Translations under genes and position numbers: made by a program
In this document: positions 35,047-44,020 of the stretch, piece after piece
How the letters are laid out: every line of letters begins with the position of its first letter
How positions within the stretch are numbered: position 1 is the stretch's first letter
DNA from: an uncultured Pelagibacteraceae bacterium
GTDB taxonomy: Bacteria; Pseudomonadota; Alphaproteobacteria; Pelagibacterales; Pelagibacteraceae
Length of the DNA stretch: 62,321 nucleotides
Assembly (NCBI GenBank): GCA_902552345.1
Contig: CACDGO010000005.1
Coordinates: 1 to 62,321 of the forward strand
Direction: 5' to 3'
Notes under the pieces: generated by a model
The model's input: only the letters and a program-made list of their open reading frames with translations
Databases searched by the model: none
Told to the model about the DNA's origin: nothing

Positions 35047-36134
35047 TGAAAATTAAATCAATCAAAGCAATCACTTTGAGTATGCCGTTTAGCCATGGAG
35101 GAAAAAAGGTAATTTTTCATGGAAAAGAATGGAAAAGTTTAGAATTTAACTTAGTAAAAATTGAAACAGATAAAGGTATCACTGGTTGGGGTGAAGCCTT
35201 TGGTTATACAAGTTGGAAAGCAGTAAAAATAGCAATTGAAGAGATGGTGGCTCCTTTACTCGTTGGAAAAGATATGAGTAATATACCAGAACTTCTTTTA
35301 ACTCTTCAAAAATCTTTGCACTTATTTGGTAGATACGGGATAACAATGTTTGCAATATCTGGTGTTGAGATTGCATTATGGGATGCTTTAGGCAAAGAAA
35401 AAAATAAGCCAATTCATGAATTGTTAGGAAAAAAAAATAAAGATCTATTCAAAGCCTATTCAAGTCTTTTTAGATATGGTGATCCAAAAATAATAGAGCA
35501 AAAATGTAAGCAATCATTAGATGATGGTTACCAAGCTATAAAACTTCATGAAATAGAAAATGATTGCATTGAAGCTGGAAGAAAAGGAACAGGTAATCTT
35601 CCTTTAATGTTAGATACTAATTGTCCTTGGACTTATAAAGAAACTATTTCCAAAAAGGATTTTTTAAAAAGTATGAAACTTACTTGGTTAGAAGAACCTA
35701 TTTACCCACCAGAAGATTATGAAATTCTCGCAAAATTAAATAAAGAACTTGAAATACCTATAGCCTGCGGAGAGAATGCGTGCACAGAATTTGAGTTCAA
35801 ATCAATGATTAAACAAAAGGCAGCCACTTTTGTTCAACCATCAGTAATTAAAGTTGGTGGAATTTATGAGATGTTCAAAATAATCCGGCATGCAGAAAAA
35901 AATAATATATCTGTAATGCCACATACTGCTTATTTCGGACCAGGTTTTTTAGCTACACTTCAATTAGCTTCATTAATGGAAAAAGATACCTATATTGAGA
36001 GATTCTATTTAGATATCGATCAAGAATTTTACCCTAATTTTAAAAAAGCATTAAATGGGAAATATAAATTACCTTCAGGACCAGGTCTTGGTATTGACTT
36101 AGATTATAATAAATTAAGTAAATATGAAATATAG
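35046..36134 (+). CDS. Enolase-superfamily enzyme, mandelate racemase/muconate lactonizing type
   Basis: A 362-aa enzyme with the capping domain (about 1-130) and barrel of the MR/MLE group. Metal ligands are D190 in LMLDTN, E216 in WLEEPIYP and E243 in CGEN; catalytic bases are K166-L-H168 and H293 in MPHTAYFGPG. The His in the K-x-H motif and the C-terminal His suggest racemase or dehydratase chemistry on an alpha-hydroxy or sugar acid. Substrate unknown. It overlaps the crotonase gene by 1 base. Confidence 0.87.
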   Translation: MKIKSIKAITLSMPFSHGGKKVIFHGKEWKSLEFNLVKIETDKGITGWGEAFGYTSWKAVKIAIEEMVAPLLVGKDMSNIPELLLTLQKSLHLFGRYGITMFAISGVEIALWDALGKEKNKPIHELLGKKNKDLFKAYSSLFRYGDPKIIEQKCKQSLDDGYQAIKLHEIENDCIEAGRKGTGNLPLMLDTNCPWTYKETISKKDFLKSMKLTWLEEPIYPPEDYEILAKLNKELEIPIACGENACTEFEFKSMIKQKAATFVQPSVIKVGGIYEMFKIIRHAEKNNISVMPHTAYFGPGFLATLQLASLMEKDTYIERFYLDIDQEFYPNFKKALNGKYKLPSGPGLGIDLDYNKLSKYEI

Positions 36135-36774
36135 ATCTGTTTTATTCGTTCCAGGACATGAAGAAAAAAAAATTAAAAAGGCATATACATTAAATGCAGA
36201 TTTAATAGTTCTTGACTTAGAATCAACTGTACCTGAAGATCAGAAAGATCAGGCTAAAAAAATAATAAAAGAATGCAATGTTAATAAAGATCAAACATAT
36301 ATAAGGATAAATAATAATTTAGATTTAGAATTTGTAACATCAGAAAAATTCCCTGGAATATTTCTTCCATTTACAGAAACAAAAAAACAATTAATTGAGA
36401 TAGATATATTATTAAAAAAAACTGAGAAATTGAAAACTGATATAATCCCAATTTTGGAAAGTATAAACGGTCTAGCTAATCTTGAGGAAATTTGTTCTTT
36501 TTCAGAAAGAATTCAAATTATATCTTTTGGCTCTCATGATTTGGCTAAATCTATAAGTCTTAAGATTTCAGAAGATGAAAAAGAAATATTAGAATTTAGA
36601 AAAAATATAGTAAATAAATCTAAAAATATTAAGAGCCCAATAGATACCTCTTATTTAAAATTTAAAGATTTAAATGGATTTGAAATCTCATGTAATTTAG
36701 CAAAAAAATTAGGCTTTGGTGGTAAGGCTTGTATTCATCCAGACCAAGTTCAAATATCCAACAAAATTTTTTAA
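36124..36774 (+). CDS. Short CitE-like lyase (HpcH/HpaI/citrate lyase beta family)
   Basis: A 216-aa protein with the core of the CitE family: SVLFVPG (5-11), LDLE (30-33), R61, metal ligands E112 and D139, and the late GFGGKACIHPDQV. Relatives of about 270-300 aa cleave malyl-, citramalyl- or citryl-CoA. This one is shorter, mainly in the middle and the C-terminal tail, so it may be a minimal stand-alone form. It overlaps the upstream enolase-superfamily gene by 11 bases. Confidence 0.82.
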   Translation: MKYRSVLFVPGHEEKKIKKAYTLNADLIVLDLESTVPEDQKDQAKKIIKECNVNKDQTYIRINNNLDLEFVTSEKFPGIFLPFTETKKQLIEIDILLKKTEKLKTDIIPILESINGLANLEEICSFSERIQIISFGSHDLAKSISLKISEDEKEILEFRKNIVNKSKNIKSPIDTSYLKFKDLNGFEISCNLAKKLGFGGKACIHPDQVQISNKIF

Positions 36775-37178
36775 TGACAAATACTAAAAAACTTTTGTAC
36801 TTTGCTTATGGTACGAATCTTAATAAAAAAATTTTTTTAAAAAAATATAAAAACGCTAAATATCTAAGCAAGCATATTTTAAAGGATTTTGAATTAGTCT
36901 TTAGATCAAAATATAGGGTGCCAGATATACAAAGAAAAAAGGGTTCAAGTGTGAAAGGTATTATCTATGAAATAGATAAAATAACTGAGAAAAAATTAGA
37001 TAGATACGAAGACTATCCTAAGTTATATATAAAAAAATTTTTTAATAAAAAAAATAAAAATATAATGTATTATTTCATGAAAAGAAAAACTCCTATTTTA
37101 AAGCCTGCGAAATACTACCTTAAAGTCATGAAAAGCGGCTATCGACAAAATAACTATAAATTTAATTTCAAATATTAA
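36774..37178 (+). CDS. Gamma-glutamylcyclotransferase-like protein (AIG2/GGCT fold)
   Basis: A 134-aa protein with FAYGTNLN (10-17), the YGxNL binding loop of the fold, and Glu79 in LDRYEDYP at the usual catalytic-acid position. It releases 5-oxoproline in known relatives; the substrate here is unknown. I chose ATG 36774, which overlaps the previous stop in TAATG, because the N-terminal extension from 36729 would lie inside the CitE-like gene. It is very Lys-rich at the C-terminus. Confidence 0.8.
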   Translation: MTNTKKLLYFAYGTNLNKKIFLKKYKNAKYLSKHILKDFELVFRSKYRVPDIQRKKGSSVKGIIYEIDKITEKKLDRYEDYPKLYIKKFFNKKNKNIMYYFMKRKTPILKPAKYYLKVMKSGYRQNNYKFNFKY

Positions 37179-37179
37179 A

Positions 37180-38220
37180 GTGAAAAACAAAATAAAGATT
37201 GCAGTCGTTGGGATTGGCTTGATGGGAAGTCAACATTTAAAAGCTTTAAGTGTTTCAAAAAAAGCAAAGCTCCATTCAATTGTAGATGTAAATAAAAATT
37301 CTATAACACATGCTAAAAAATTTAAAGTTCCATTCTATAGATCGTCGACTGAATTACTTAGTAATAATAAACCAGATGCTGTAATTGTTGCTACACCTAA
37401 TCAGTTTCACGAAAAACATACGATAAGTTTTTTAAATGCAAAAATACCTGTTTTATTAGAAAAACCAATTTCCGATAATATTTCAAAAGCAAAAAAAATT
37501 ATTCAAAGCTCAAAAAAAAATAAAACTCATCTACTTATTGGCTATCATAGAAGACATAACAGTATCGTAACTAAAGTAAAGAAACAAATCGATAGCGGAA
37601 ATCTTGGAAAAATTGTTGCTGCTAATGTTATGTGCTGGTTATACAAAAATAAAGATTGGTACAAAGAAAAATGGCGTATTAAAAAAGGAGGAGGTCCTCT
37701 AGGTATTAATCTAGTACATGATATTGATCTTATTTGTTACTTATTAGGGCCCATAACACATGTTCAAGCAACAACCTCAAATAAAATTAGAAAATATGAA
37801 GTTGAAGATACCGCAATTGTTAATTTTACTTTTAGATCAGGTACTTTATGTACATTAAGTGTTTCTGATACAATTGTAGCTCCTTACAGTTATGAGTTTA
37901 CAGCTGGAGAAAACCCTGCATACCCTATAACAAATCAATCAGCATATTTTATTGGGGGGACAAAAGGCTCGATACAATTTCCTAATTTAAAACATTGGTA
38001 CAATAGAGGTGAGAGAAGTTGGTGGAAACCAATCTATCATAAGGATTTTAATATTCGTTTGAGTAGATTTACTTTAATAAATCAAATTGATCACTTATGC
38101 GATGTTGTGTCTGGAAAAGCTAAACCAAAAGTAAGTGGAAATGATGGCTTGCAATCGCTTAAAATATTTGATGCCATACTAAGAAGTACTAAAACTGGGA
38201 AAAAAATGAGAGTAAACTAA
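37180..38220 (+). CDS. Gfo/Idh/MocA-family oxidoreductase, copy 1
   Basis: A 346-aa NAD(P)-dependent dehydrogenase with Rossmann motif VGIGLMGSQH (10-19) and catalytic E94-K95-P96, then a C-terminal alpha/beta substrate domain containing LVHDIDLICYLLG. Family members oxidise inositols, sugars and sugar acids. The start is GTG at 37180, one base after the previous stop. It is the first of three adjacent but clearly different family members, which suggests successive steps in one sugar-like pathway. Confidence 0.88.
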   Translation: MKNKIKIAVVGIGLMGSQHLKALSVSKKAKLHSIVDVNKNSITHAKKFKVPFYRSSTELLSNNKPDAVIVATPNQFHEKHTISFLNAKIPVLLEKPISDNISKAKKIIQSSKKNKTHLLIGYHRRHNSIVTKVKKQIDSGNLGKIVAANVMCWLYKNKDWYKEKWRIKKGGGPLGINLVHDIDLICYLLGPITHVQATTSNKIRKYEVEDTAIVNFTFRSGTLCTLSVSDTIVAPYSYEFTAGENPAYPITNQSAYFIGGTKGSIQFPNLKHWYNRGERSWWKPIYHKDFNIRLSRFTLINQIDHLCDVVSGKAKPKVSGNDGLQSLKIFDAILRSTKTGKKMRVN

Positions 38221-39350
38221 TGAAAAGACTTAAACTTGGTATCATTGGTGGTGGCCCTAGATCTTGGATTGGTCATGTACATAGAATAGCCTCAAGATTC
38301 GATGATAAATATGAAATTGTAGCTGGCGTTTTTTCAAGAAATTATAAAATCAATCAATCTTTTGGGACAAGTATAGGAATAAAAAAAAATAGATGTTACA
38401 AAAATTATAAAGATTTGTGCTATTCTGAAAAAAAAATTAATAATGGTATTGATGTAGTAGCGATTATGACACCCCCTGGGAGTCATCAAGAAATAGCGGA
38501 ATTATTCATTAAAAATAACTTTCATGTAATATCTGATAAACCATTTGCAGGTTCTCTGCCTCAAGCTAAAAAACTTTATAAAACAATTAAAAGTAATAAA
38601 AAGATTGTTTACGGGCTCACACATAATTATTCGGCCTACCCAATGGTAAGACATGCTAAAAAATTAGTAGAAGATAAGAAGCTTGGAAATATCGAATATA
38701 TTAATGTCGAATATGTTCAGGATTGGTCTAACGGTAAAAAAGTTACCCCGCGTTCTGCAAAAAAAATATTTAAATGGAAATTAGATAAAAAAATAGCTGG
38801 AGTTTCTACTGTGCTTAATGAAATAGGATCTCACGCATATCATTTATGTAATTACATTACTGGTCTTAAAGGAAAAAGCTTATTTGCAGATATCAAGCAA
38901 TACTCAAAAAAAATTAAATTTGATACAAACGCTCAAGTTTTCATAAATTACGAGAATGGAGCAAAGGGTTTATTTTGGGCATCAACTACTGCTAAAGGGG
39001 GTGTTTATGGATTACGAATAAGAATATTTGGTTCGATGGGAAGTTTGGAATGGGTACAGAATGACCCCAACTATCTAAAATATAATGCTGCTAATGGTGC
39101 AACAAAAGTTTTAGAAAGAGGTTTCAATGAAAGTGGTTTTTCAAAAAACTTTTCAAGAATTAAGTACGGGCATCCTGAGGGATATTTAAGTGCCTTTTCA
39201 AATTTATATAAAGAAATTGCATCAAAAATTAATTCAAAAAGTAGTAAGAAAAAGTTTTATTTTCCAACAGCGTATGAAGGTTTGCTTACAGCAAGATTTA
39301 TAGACGGATGTGTAAAGTCATCATCCAAGAAAAAATGGGTAGCTTTTTAA
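38220..39350 (+). CDS. Gfo/Idh/MocA-family oxidoreductase, copy 2
   Basis: A 376-aa member of the family with IIGGGPRSWIGHVHR (8-22) as the dinucleotide-binding loop and D106-K107-P108 in place of the common EKP. The N-terminal loop GGPRSWIG and the late ATTAKGGVYGLRIRIFG are unlike copy 1, so this is another subfamily rather than a recent duplicate. It overlaps copy 1 by 1 base (TAATG) and abuts copy 3. Confidence 0.87.
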   Translation: MKRLKLGIIGGGPRSWIGHVHRIASRFDDKYEIVAGVFSRNYKINQSFGTSIGIKKNRCYKNYKDLCYSEKKINNGIDVVAIMTPPGSHQEIAELFIKNNFHVISDKPFAGSLPQAKKLYKTIKSNKKIVYGLTHNYSAYPMVRHAKKLVEDKKLGNIEYINVEYVQDWSNGKKVTPRSAKKIFKWKLDKKIAGVSTVLNEIGSHAYHLCNYITGLKGKSLFADIKQYSKKIKFDTNAQVFINYENGAKGLFWASTTAKGGVYGLRIRIFGSMGSLEWVQNDPNYLKYNAANGATKVLERGFNESGFSKNFSRIKYGHPEGYLSAFSNLYKEIASKINSKSSKKKFYFPTAYEGLLTARFIDGCVKSSSKKKWVAF

Positions 39351-40262
39351 ATGATTAAATCCTGTGTGATAGGATTATCAAAAGTTGGTTTAATTCATTG
39401 TAAAAGTTTAATAAAAATAAAAAAAACTTCGTTAAATTATATTTTTGATAAAAATTACAATCTGAGCAAAAGACTATCTAAAAAATTTAAATGTAACACT
39501 TCAAGAAACTTCGATAGTATATTAAAAAAAAAAGATATAGAACTGTTTATAATTGCATCACCTACAATTACGCATGATTTTTACATAAAAAAATTAATAA
39601 AATTTAGGAAAATGATCTATTGTGAAAAACCAATTACAAATAATAATAAAAACCTTAATAAACTCAAATACTTAATAAAAAAACATAAAATTAAATTTTG
39701 CGCTGGTTTAAATCGTAGATTTTCAAAGGAATATGTTGCTTTAAAAAAGAAAATTAATAAAAAAAAAGTTAATTATATCCAAATAATATCTAGATCGGCC
39801 AATCATAATATTAATTTATCATTAAGAAACGGAGGTCTTTTTTTTGATAAAGGATTTCATTTTTTTGATTTAGCTTGTTGGTTGAGTAATTCGAAACCAG
39901 AGAAAATGATTGTAATTTCAAAATCAATTAGTTCCGAGGATTTCTTAAATAATGGGGATTTCTCAGATGCAATAATTAATCTAAAACTCAGGAATAGAAT
40001 AGTCGTTGAAATAGTATTTAGTAGAAAGTGCAGATTTGGAAATTTTGAAAAAATTAAAGTGTATGGTGAAAAATTTTCATTAGACTCTGACAACTTTTCT
40101 GACAAAAAGACATTATATGATGACTTTTCTGTAAGACACAGAAAATCATACTTAAATTGTTTAAAAAAATTTATTGAAAGTAAAAATAATCTCTTAATGA
40201 ATGAAGCAATATTAACCCAAAAGATATGTGCTGATGCTTTGAAAAAAGCAAGGTATCAGTAA
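39351..40262 (+). CDS. Gfo/Idh/MocA-family oxidoreductase, copy 3
   Basis: A 303-aa, notably Lys-rich member. The dinucleotide loop is GLSKVGLIHCKSL (8-20) and the catalytic motif is E92-K93-P94. FDKGFHFFDLACWLS marks the usual His in the second domain. It is shorter than copies 1 and 2 by about 40-70 residues and even richer in AAA codons, so it may have a different origin. It is the last gene of the plus-strand operon and converges on lpxB with no gap. Confidence 0.85.
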   Translation: MIKSCVIGLSKVGLIHCKSLIKIKKTSLNYIFDKNYNLSKRLSKKFKCNTSRNFDSILKKKDIELFIIASPTITHDFYIKKLIKFRKMIYCEKPITNNNKNLNKLKYLIKKHKIKFCAGLNRRFSKEYVALKKKINKKKVNYIQIISRSANHNINLSLRNGGLFFDKGFHFFDLACWLSNSKPEKMIVISKSISSEDFLNNGDFSDAIINLKLRNRIVVEIVFSRKCRFGNFEKIKVYGEKFSLDSDNFSDKKTLYDDFSVRHRKSYLNCLKKFIESKNNLLMNEAILTQKICADALKKARYQ

Positions 40263-41393
40263 TTATAAATATTTACTTAAAGCTCTACTTGCAAGTATTG
40301 ATGAGGAAATATCAGTTTTGAATGTATTTAAGATTGATTGAGTCTTTTCAACCTGCTCCTTAATCTTATTTGGGTCATCAATAAAAGAACTTACAGATTT
40401 GAATAAATCTTTTGGATTACACTTAGATTGAAGTAATTCAGGTATTACCTCTTTTCCTGCTGCAATATTAATAATATTTGCGAATTTAACTTTTACCAAA
40501 GATCTAACAATTAAATAGTTTAAAAAATTCATTTTATAGAGAATGATGGACGGAACTTTAGATTTGCAAATTTCAAGAGAGACCGTTCCCGATTTAGCAA
40601 CTGCAAATACAGATTTCTTAAGAGTGTGAGACTTTATTTTATCATCACTAATAATTTCACAGTTACTTATATTCTGAGATTTTACGTAAGATTGAATTAA
40701 ATCATAATGTTGCTTTGTCGAGTGAAATATATAAATAAAATCTTGATAATCTTTATTCATTAATTTTATAAAATTTAAGAGTATAGGCATTAAGACATCA
40801 ATTTCAGTTGTTCTACTTCCTGGAAAAATTGATATTAAAGCTTTATTTTTTTCAAATATTTGATTGATGTCGATTTTACCTTCAGAGGACTCATCTAATA
40901 AGGGATGACCCACAAATTCATTGCTCATATTCTCTTTATCAAAATACTGTTTTTCAAAATTAAATAATAATAATATATGATCAATAAACTTCTTAATTTT
41001 CTTAACTCTCCCTTCTCTCCAAACCCAAACTTGTGGCGCAACGTAATGAATTGTTTTTATATTTAAATTTTGTTTTTTGACACGTTCAGCAACTCTTAAA
41101 GTAAAATCAGGACTATCAACTGTAAATAAAATATCTGGATTAAAATCTTTTATAGCTTTTACAGTTTCATTAATTTTTTTATTAATTTTGAAAATATTTT
41201 TTATAACATTTGTAAAACCTATGTAGGTAATCTCTTTTAAATTATAAATCGATTTTATACCTAAAGCCTCTAAATTTTCACCTCCTACACTTAAATACTC
41301 GATTTCGGAATTATCTTTTTTAAATTCTTTAATTACTTTTGATGCGAGTTTGTCTCCAGACGGCTCACCTGTTAAAATAAATATTTTTTTCAC
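40263..41393 (-). CDS. lpxB: Lipid-A-disaccharide synthase
   Basis: Joins UDP-2,3-diacylglucosamine and lipid X in the inner membrane leaflet. ILTGEPSGDKLASKV at the start, HYVAPQVWVWREGR in the middle and IFPGSRTTE are family hallmarks. I chose GTG 41393, which overlaps the stop of the sugar dehydrogenase (GTGA) and has GGAG 9 bases upstream, over a TTG at 41408; this gives 376 aa starting MKKIFILTG. It ends the lpx cluster. Confidence 0.93.
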   Translation of the reverse strand: MKKIFILTGEPSGDKLASKVIKEFKKDNSEIEYLSVGGENLEALGIKSIYNLKEITYIGFTNVIKNIFKINKKINETVKAIKDFNPDILFTVDSPDFTLRVAERVKKQNLNIKTIHYVAPQVWVWREGRVKKIKKFIDHILLLFNFEKQYFDKENMSNEFVGHPLLDESSEGKIDINQIFEKNKALISIFPGSRTTEIDVLMPILLNFIKLMNKDYQDFIYIFHSTKQHYDLIQSYVKSQNISNCEIISDDKIKSHTLKKSVFAVAKSGTVSLEICKSKVPSIILYKMNFLNYLIVRSLVKVKFANIINIAAGKEVIPELLQSKCNPKDLFKSVSSFIDDPNKIKEQVEKTQSILNTFKTDISSSILASRALSKYL

Positions 41394-42445
41394 TTGTACA
41401 TTCTCCAAAGTTCGCCCTTGTCAGATAGTAAATAAAGATCTCCGCTCTCATGTATTTTTATATCTCTTATTCTTCCTATATCACCTTTAAATAAAATTTT
41501 TTCATCGATAAAATTTGATTTATTAAATCTTATTTTTCTTAAAGATTGATCTTTCAGAGATGTAATTAAAGCTTCACCGTTCCATTCTTCAAATGTTTCA
41601 CCTTTATAAATTGTCATAGCACTTACTGCGATAGAAGGAACCCAGTACTTTATTGCTTTTGTAAATCCAGGTTTCCATTTTGGACCAATTTTAGTTCCAG
41701 AGTAATTAGTTCCTCCCCAACCTAAAATCTTCCAACCATAGTTTTCTCCTAAATTTGCTGTCCCAAACCAATCACCCCCTCTAGCACCATGATTGGTCAA
41801 ATATATTTTGTTATCAAATGGTGAAAGAGACATGCCCTGAGGATTTCTGACTCCAATTTGATAAATTTCAGGTAACCAATCTTTTTTATTAATAAATTTT
41901 GGATTATCTTTTGGTATCGATCCATCTAAGTTAATTCTTATAATACTTCCAGGATGTTTAGTATGATCTTGAGCGATCATCCCCTGGCCTCTCTCACCAG
42001 CGGTTACATACAAATGTTTATTTTTTATGACTAGTCTGGATCCAAAATGATATCCAGAATTGATAGGGGGTTGGGCTTGAAAGATGTTTTTAAAATTAAG
42101 TTTCTCAGTATTAAGTTTTGCTCTTGCAACAGAGGTGCTAGACATTCCGTTTGATCTATTTTCTGAGTATGAAACAAATACAATGCTATCATTGTGAAGT
42201 ATATCTAATAACCCTCCCTGACCATCTTCTAAGACCTTGAGATTATGGCTTATATCTTTTATTTTTTTTTCTTTTAAATTTATAAATTTTATATTTCCTG
42301 GTTTTTCTGTAACCAATAAATTTTGGTTGTCTATAAATGTTAAGCTCCATGGGCTATCAAACCCTTGTACAATTTTCTTTAATTTAAAGTCTGCAGCACT
42401 TAAATTTGTGAATAGTAGAAGAAAAATTGATAATAATTTTTTCAT
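41390..42445 (-). CDS. PQQ-dependent sugar dehydrogenase (GSDH/Asd family), periplasmic
   Basis: A 351-aa six-bladed propeller protein with a signal peptide (about 1-18). It shows FDSPWSLTF (29-37), GQGGLLDI, YHFGSRLV, GVRNPQGMSLSP and NLGENYGW, the conserved positions of soluble glucose/aldose sugar dehydrogenases. Such enzymes oxidise sugars with PQQ; no PQQ synthesis genes are in the window. It sits inside the lipid A cluster, between lpxI (4-base overlap) and lpxB (4-base overlap), which is unusual. Confidence 0.87.
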   Translation of the reverse strand: MKKLLSIFLLLFTNLSAADFKLKKIVQGFDSPWSLTFIDNQNLLVTEKPGNIKFINLKEKKIKDISHNLKVLEDGQGGLLDILHNDSIVFVSYSENRSNGMSSTSVARAKLNTEKLNFKNIFQAQPPINSGYHFGSRLVIKNKHLYVTAGERGQGMIAQDHTKHPGSIIRINLDGSIPKDNPKFINKKDWLPEIYQIGVRNPQGMSLSPFDNKIYLTNHGARGGDWFGTANLGENYGWKILGWGGTNYSGTKIGPKWKPGFTKAIKYWVPSIAVSAMTIYKGETFEEWNGEALITSLKDQSLRKIRFNKSNFIDEKILFKGDIGRIRDIKIHESGDLYLLSDKGELWRMYK

Positions 42446-43233
42446 TTAATTAAAATAAACATTTTATTTCTATTTGCATATTGAACACTTTGACTTTTAT
42501 TTAAAAAAATATTTAATTTATGTTTTAGAACTATTCCTTTTAGTCCTGCCATTTTACATTGTTTCAAAGTTTCTAATCCTACGGTTGGAAGATCGACTCT
42601 CAAGTCTTGTCTTTTTTTTGGGAATTTTATTAGTACTCCATTAGGGAATTTAGTTATTTTTTTCACTTTTTTAATCATTTTTTGTGTTCCGCCACTTCCC
42701 TCAATTGTTAAAATTTTATTATTTCGACAAATTGCGCCTTGAGAAAATGAGAAATTTCCAGACTTCCTAAGTGCTTTTTGTCCGCAAAGTATATCTTTTT
42801 TATCAGAGGCATTTGGTTTAATTGTAGTATAATTTCCTTTAGGCAAACTTATTTCAGGAGTAAATTTGTTTGAGCTCACAGTTTGAATTTTTTCTCTTTT
42901 CAAAATATTTATAATTTGTTTTAATATTGCTGCATCACCTAATTTTGAACTTTTTATAATTTTTGGCATGTAGTAAATTCCTTTTAGGTCTAATTTGACA
43001 GATTTTAAATTTGGTTTAGAGACTCTTCCAGCGAATAAAACTTTTTTACAGTTTCTAGATTTTAGTATTGACAAAATTTTTCCAAATTGACCTACCGATA
43101 CCGAGTGAGAATTTCTATCTTTTTTAAAAATCTTCCGCTTTGTTAAATCTATGATTAAATATTTATATTTTTTTTTTATCTTTTTTAATATGTATTTTGG
43201 AAAATATGTCTCTCCAAAAATTAGCCCTATCAT
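42442..43233 (-). CDS. lpxI: UDP-2,3-diacylglucosamine pyrophosphatase LpxI
   Basis: Hydrolyses UDP-2,3-diacylglucosamine to lipid X, the LpxH-replacing enzyme of alphaproteobacteria. The LIFGETYFPKYI start, SVGQFGKILSILKS, GDAAILKQI and the C-terminal FPKKRQDLRVDLPTVGLET with VLKHK match the family (DUF1009). At 263 aa it is near usual length. It lies four bases after lpxA, the usual position, and is followed by the inserted sugar dehydrogenase rather than by lpxB. Confidence 0.9.
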   Translation of the reverse strand: MIGLIFGETYFPKYILKKIKKKYKYLIIDLTKRKIFKKDRNSHSVSVGQFGKILSILKSRNCKKVLFAGRVSKPNLKSVKLDLKGIYYMPKIIKSSKLGDAAILKQIINILKREKIQTVSSNKFTPEISLPKGNYTTIKPNASDKKDILCGQKALRKSGNFSFSQGAICRNNKILTIEGSGGTQKMIKKVKKITKFPNGVLIKFPKKRQDLRVDLPTVGLETLKQCKMAGLKGIVLKHKLNIFLNKSQSVQYANRNKMFILIK

Positions 43234-43237
43234 AAAT

Positions 43238-44020
43238 CTATTTATTTTCTGGCGAACAAATAGGTCTTCTTTTATCCTTTTCTATAAATTTTATAACTTC
43301 ACCTACTAGTTCGTTGTCTTTATATTGACCATTAATTTTACTTAAGTTTTCATAAAGGTTATTTGAAGAAAATATTTCTTTATAAGCTTTATCTAGTGCT
43401 ATAATTTTTCTATTATCATATTTATGTCTTCTTAAACCTATAAGATTCAATCCTTGTAAAAAATTTCTATTTCCTATTGATAAACCGAAAGGTATTACAT
43501 CTTTTAAAACACCGGTCATCCCACCAATCATCGCCAATCTTCCAATCCTTGTAAACTGCTGAACTGCAGAATTTCCTCCGATCACTACTGAGTCTTCAAT
43601 AATTACATGTCCTCCCAAAGGAACATTGTTTGCTATAATGACATTGTTTCCTATTTTGCAGTCATGGGCAATATGAGACGAAATCATAAATAAACAATTA
43701 TTTCCGATTATTGTTTTTGAACCCCCTCCTTCAGTACCAGGATTAATAGTTACGTATTCTCTAATCAAATTATTTTCTCCTATAACTATATAGTTTTTTT
43801 CACCTTTAAATTTTAAATCTTGAGGCTGAGTACCGATGCTAGCGAAGGGGAAAATTCTAGTTCCCTTTCCAATTTTTGTGTTTCCTTCAAGATGTACGTT
43901 TGAAATTAATTCAACGTTATCAGCCAATTCAACATTTGGTCCTACAAAACAAAAAGGACCAATTTTTACATTTTTAGAAATCTTTGCCTTTTTATCAATT
44001 ACACTTGAGCTATGTATCAT
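43238..44020 (-). CDS. lpxA: UDP-N-acetylglucosamine acyltransferase
   Basis: First committed step of lipid A synthesis, acylating UDP-GlcNAc at O-3. A left-handed beta-helix of hexapeptide repeats (about 1-190) contains the catalytic His in ISSHIAHDCKIGNN, and GLNLIGLRRHKYD begins the helical C-terminal domain. At 260 aa it is typical. It overlaps fabZ by 1 base and is followed by lpxI. Confidence 0.95.
   Translation of the reverse strand: MIHSSSVIDKKAKISKNVKIGPFCFVGPNVELADNVELISNVHLEGNTKIGKGTRIFPFASIGTQPQDLKFKGEKNYIVIGENNLIREYVTINPGTEGGGSKTIIGNNCLFMISSHIAHDCKIGNNVIIANNVPLGGHVIIEDSVVIGGNSAVQQFTRIGRLAMIGGMTGVLKDVIPFGLSIGNRNFLQGLNLIGLRRHKYDNRKIIALDKAYKEIFSSNNLYENLSKINGQYKDNELVGEVIKFIEKDKRRPICSPENK

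Noticed and set aside
41394-41408. TTG start giving LpxB five more residues
   Set aside because: The GTG at 41393 gives the normal LpxB start, a 4-base stop/start overlap and a spaced GGAG.
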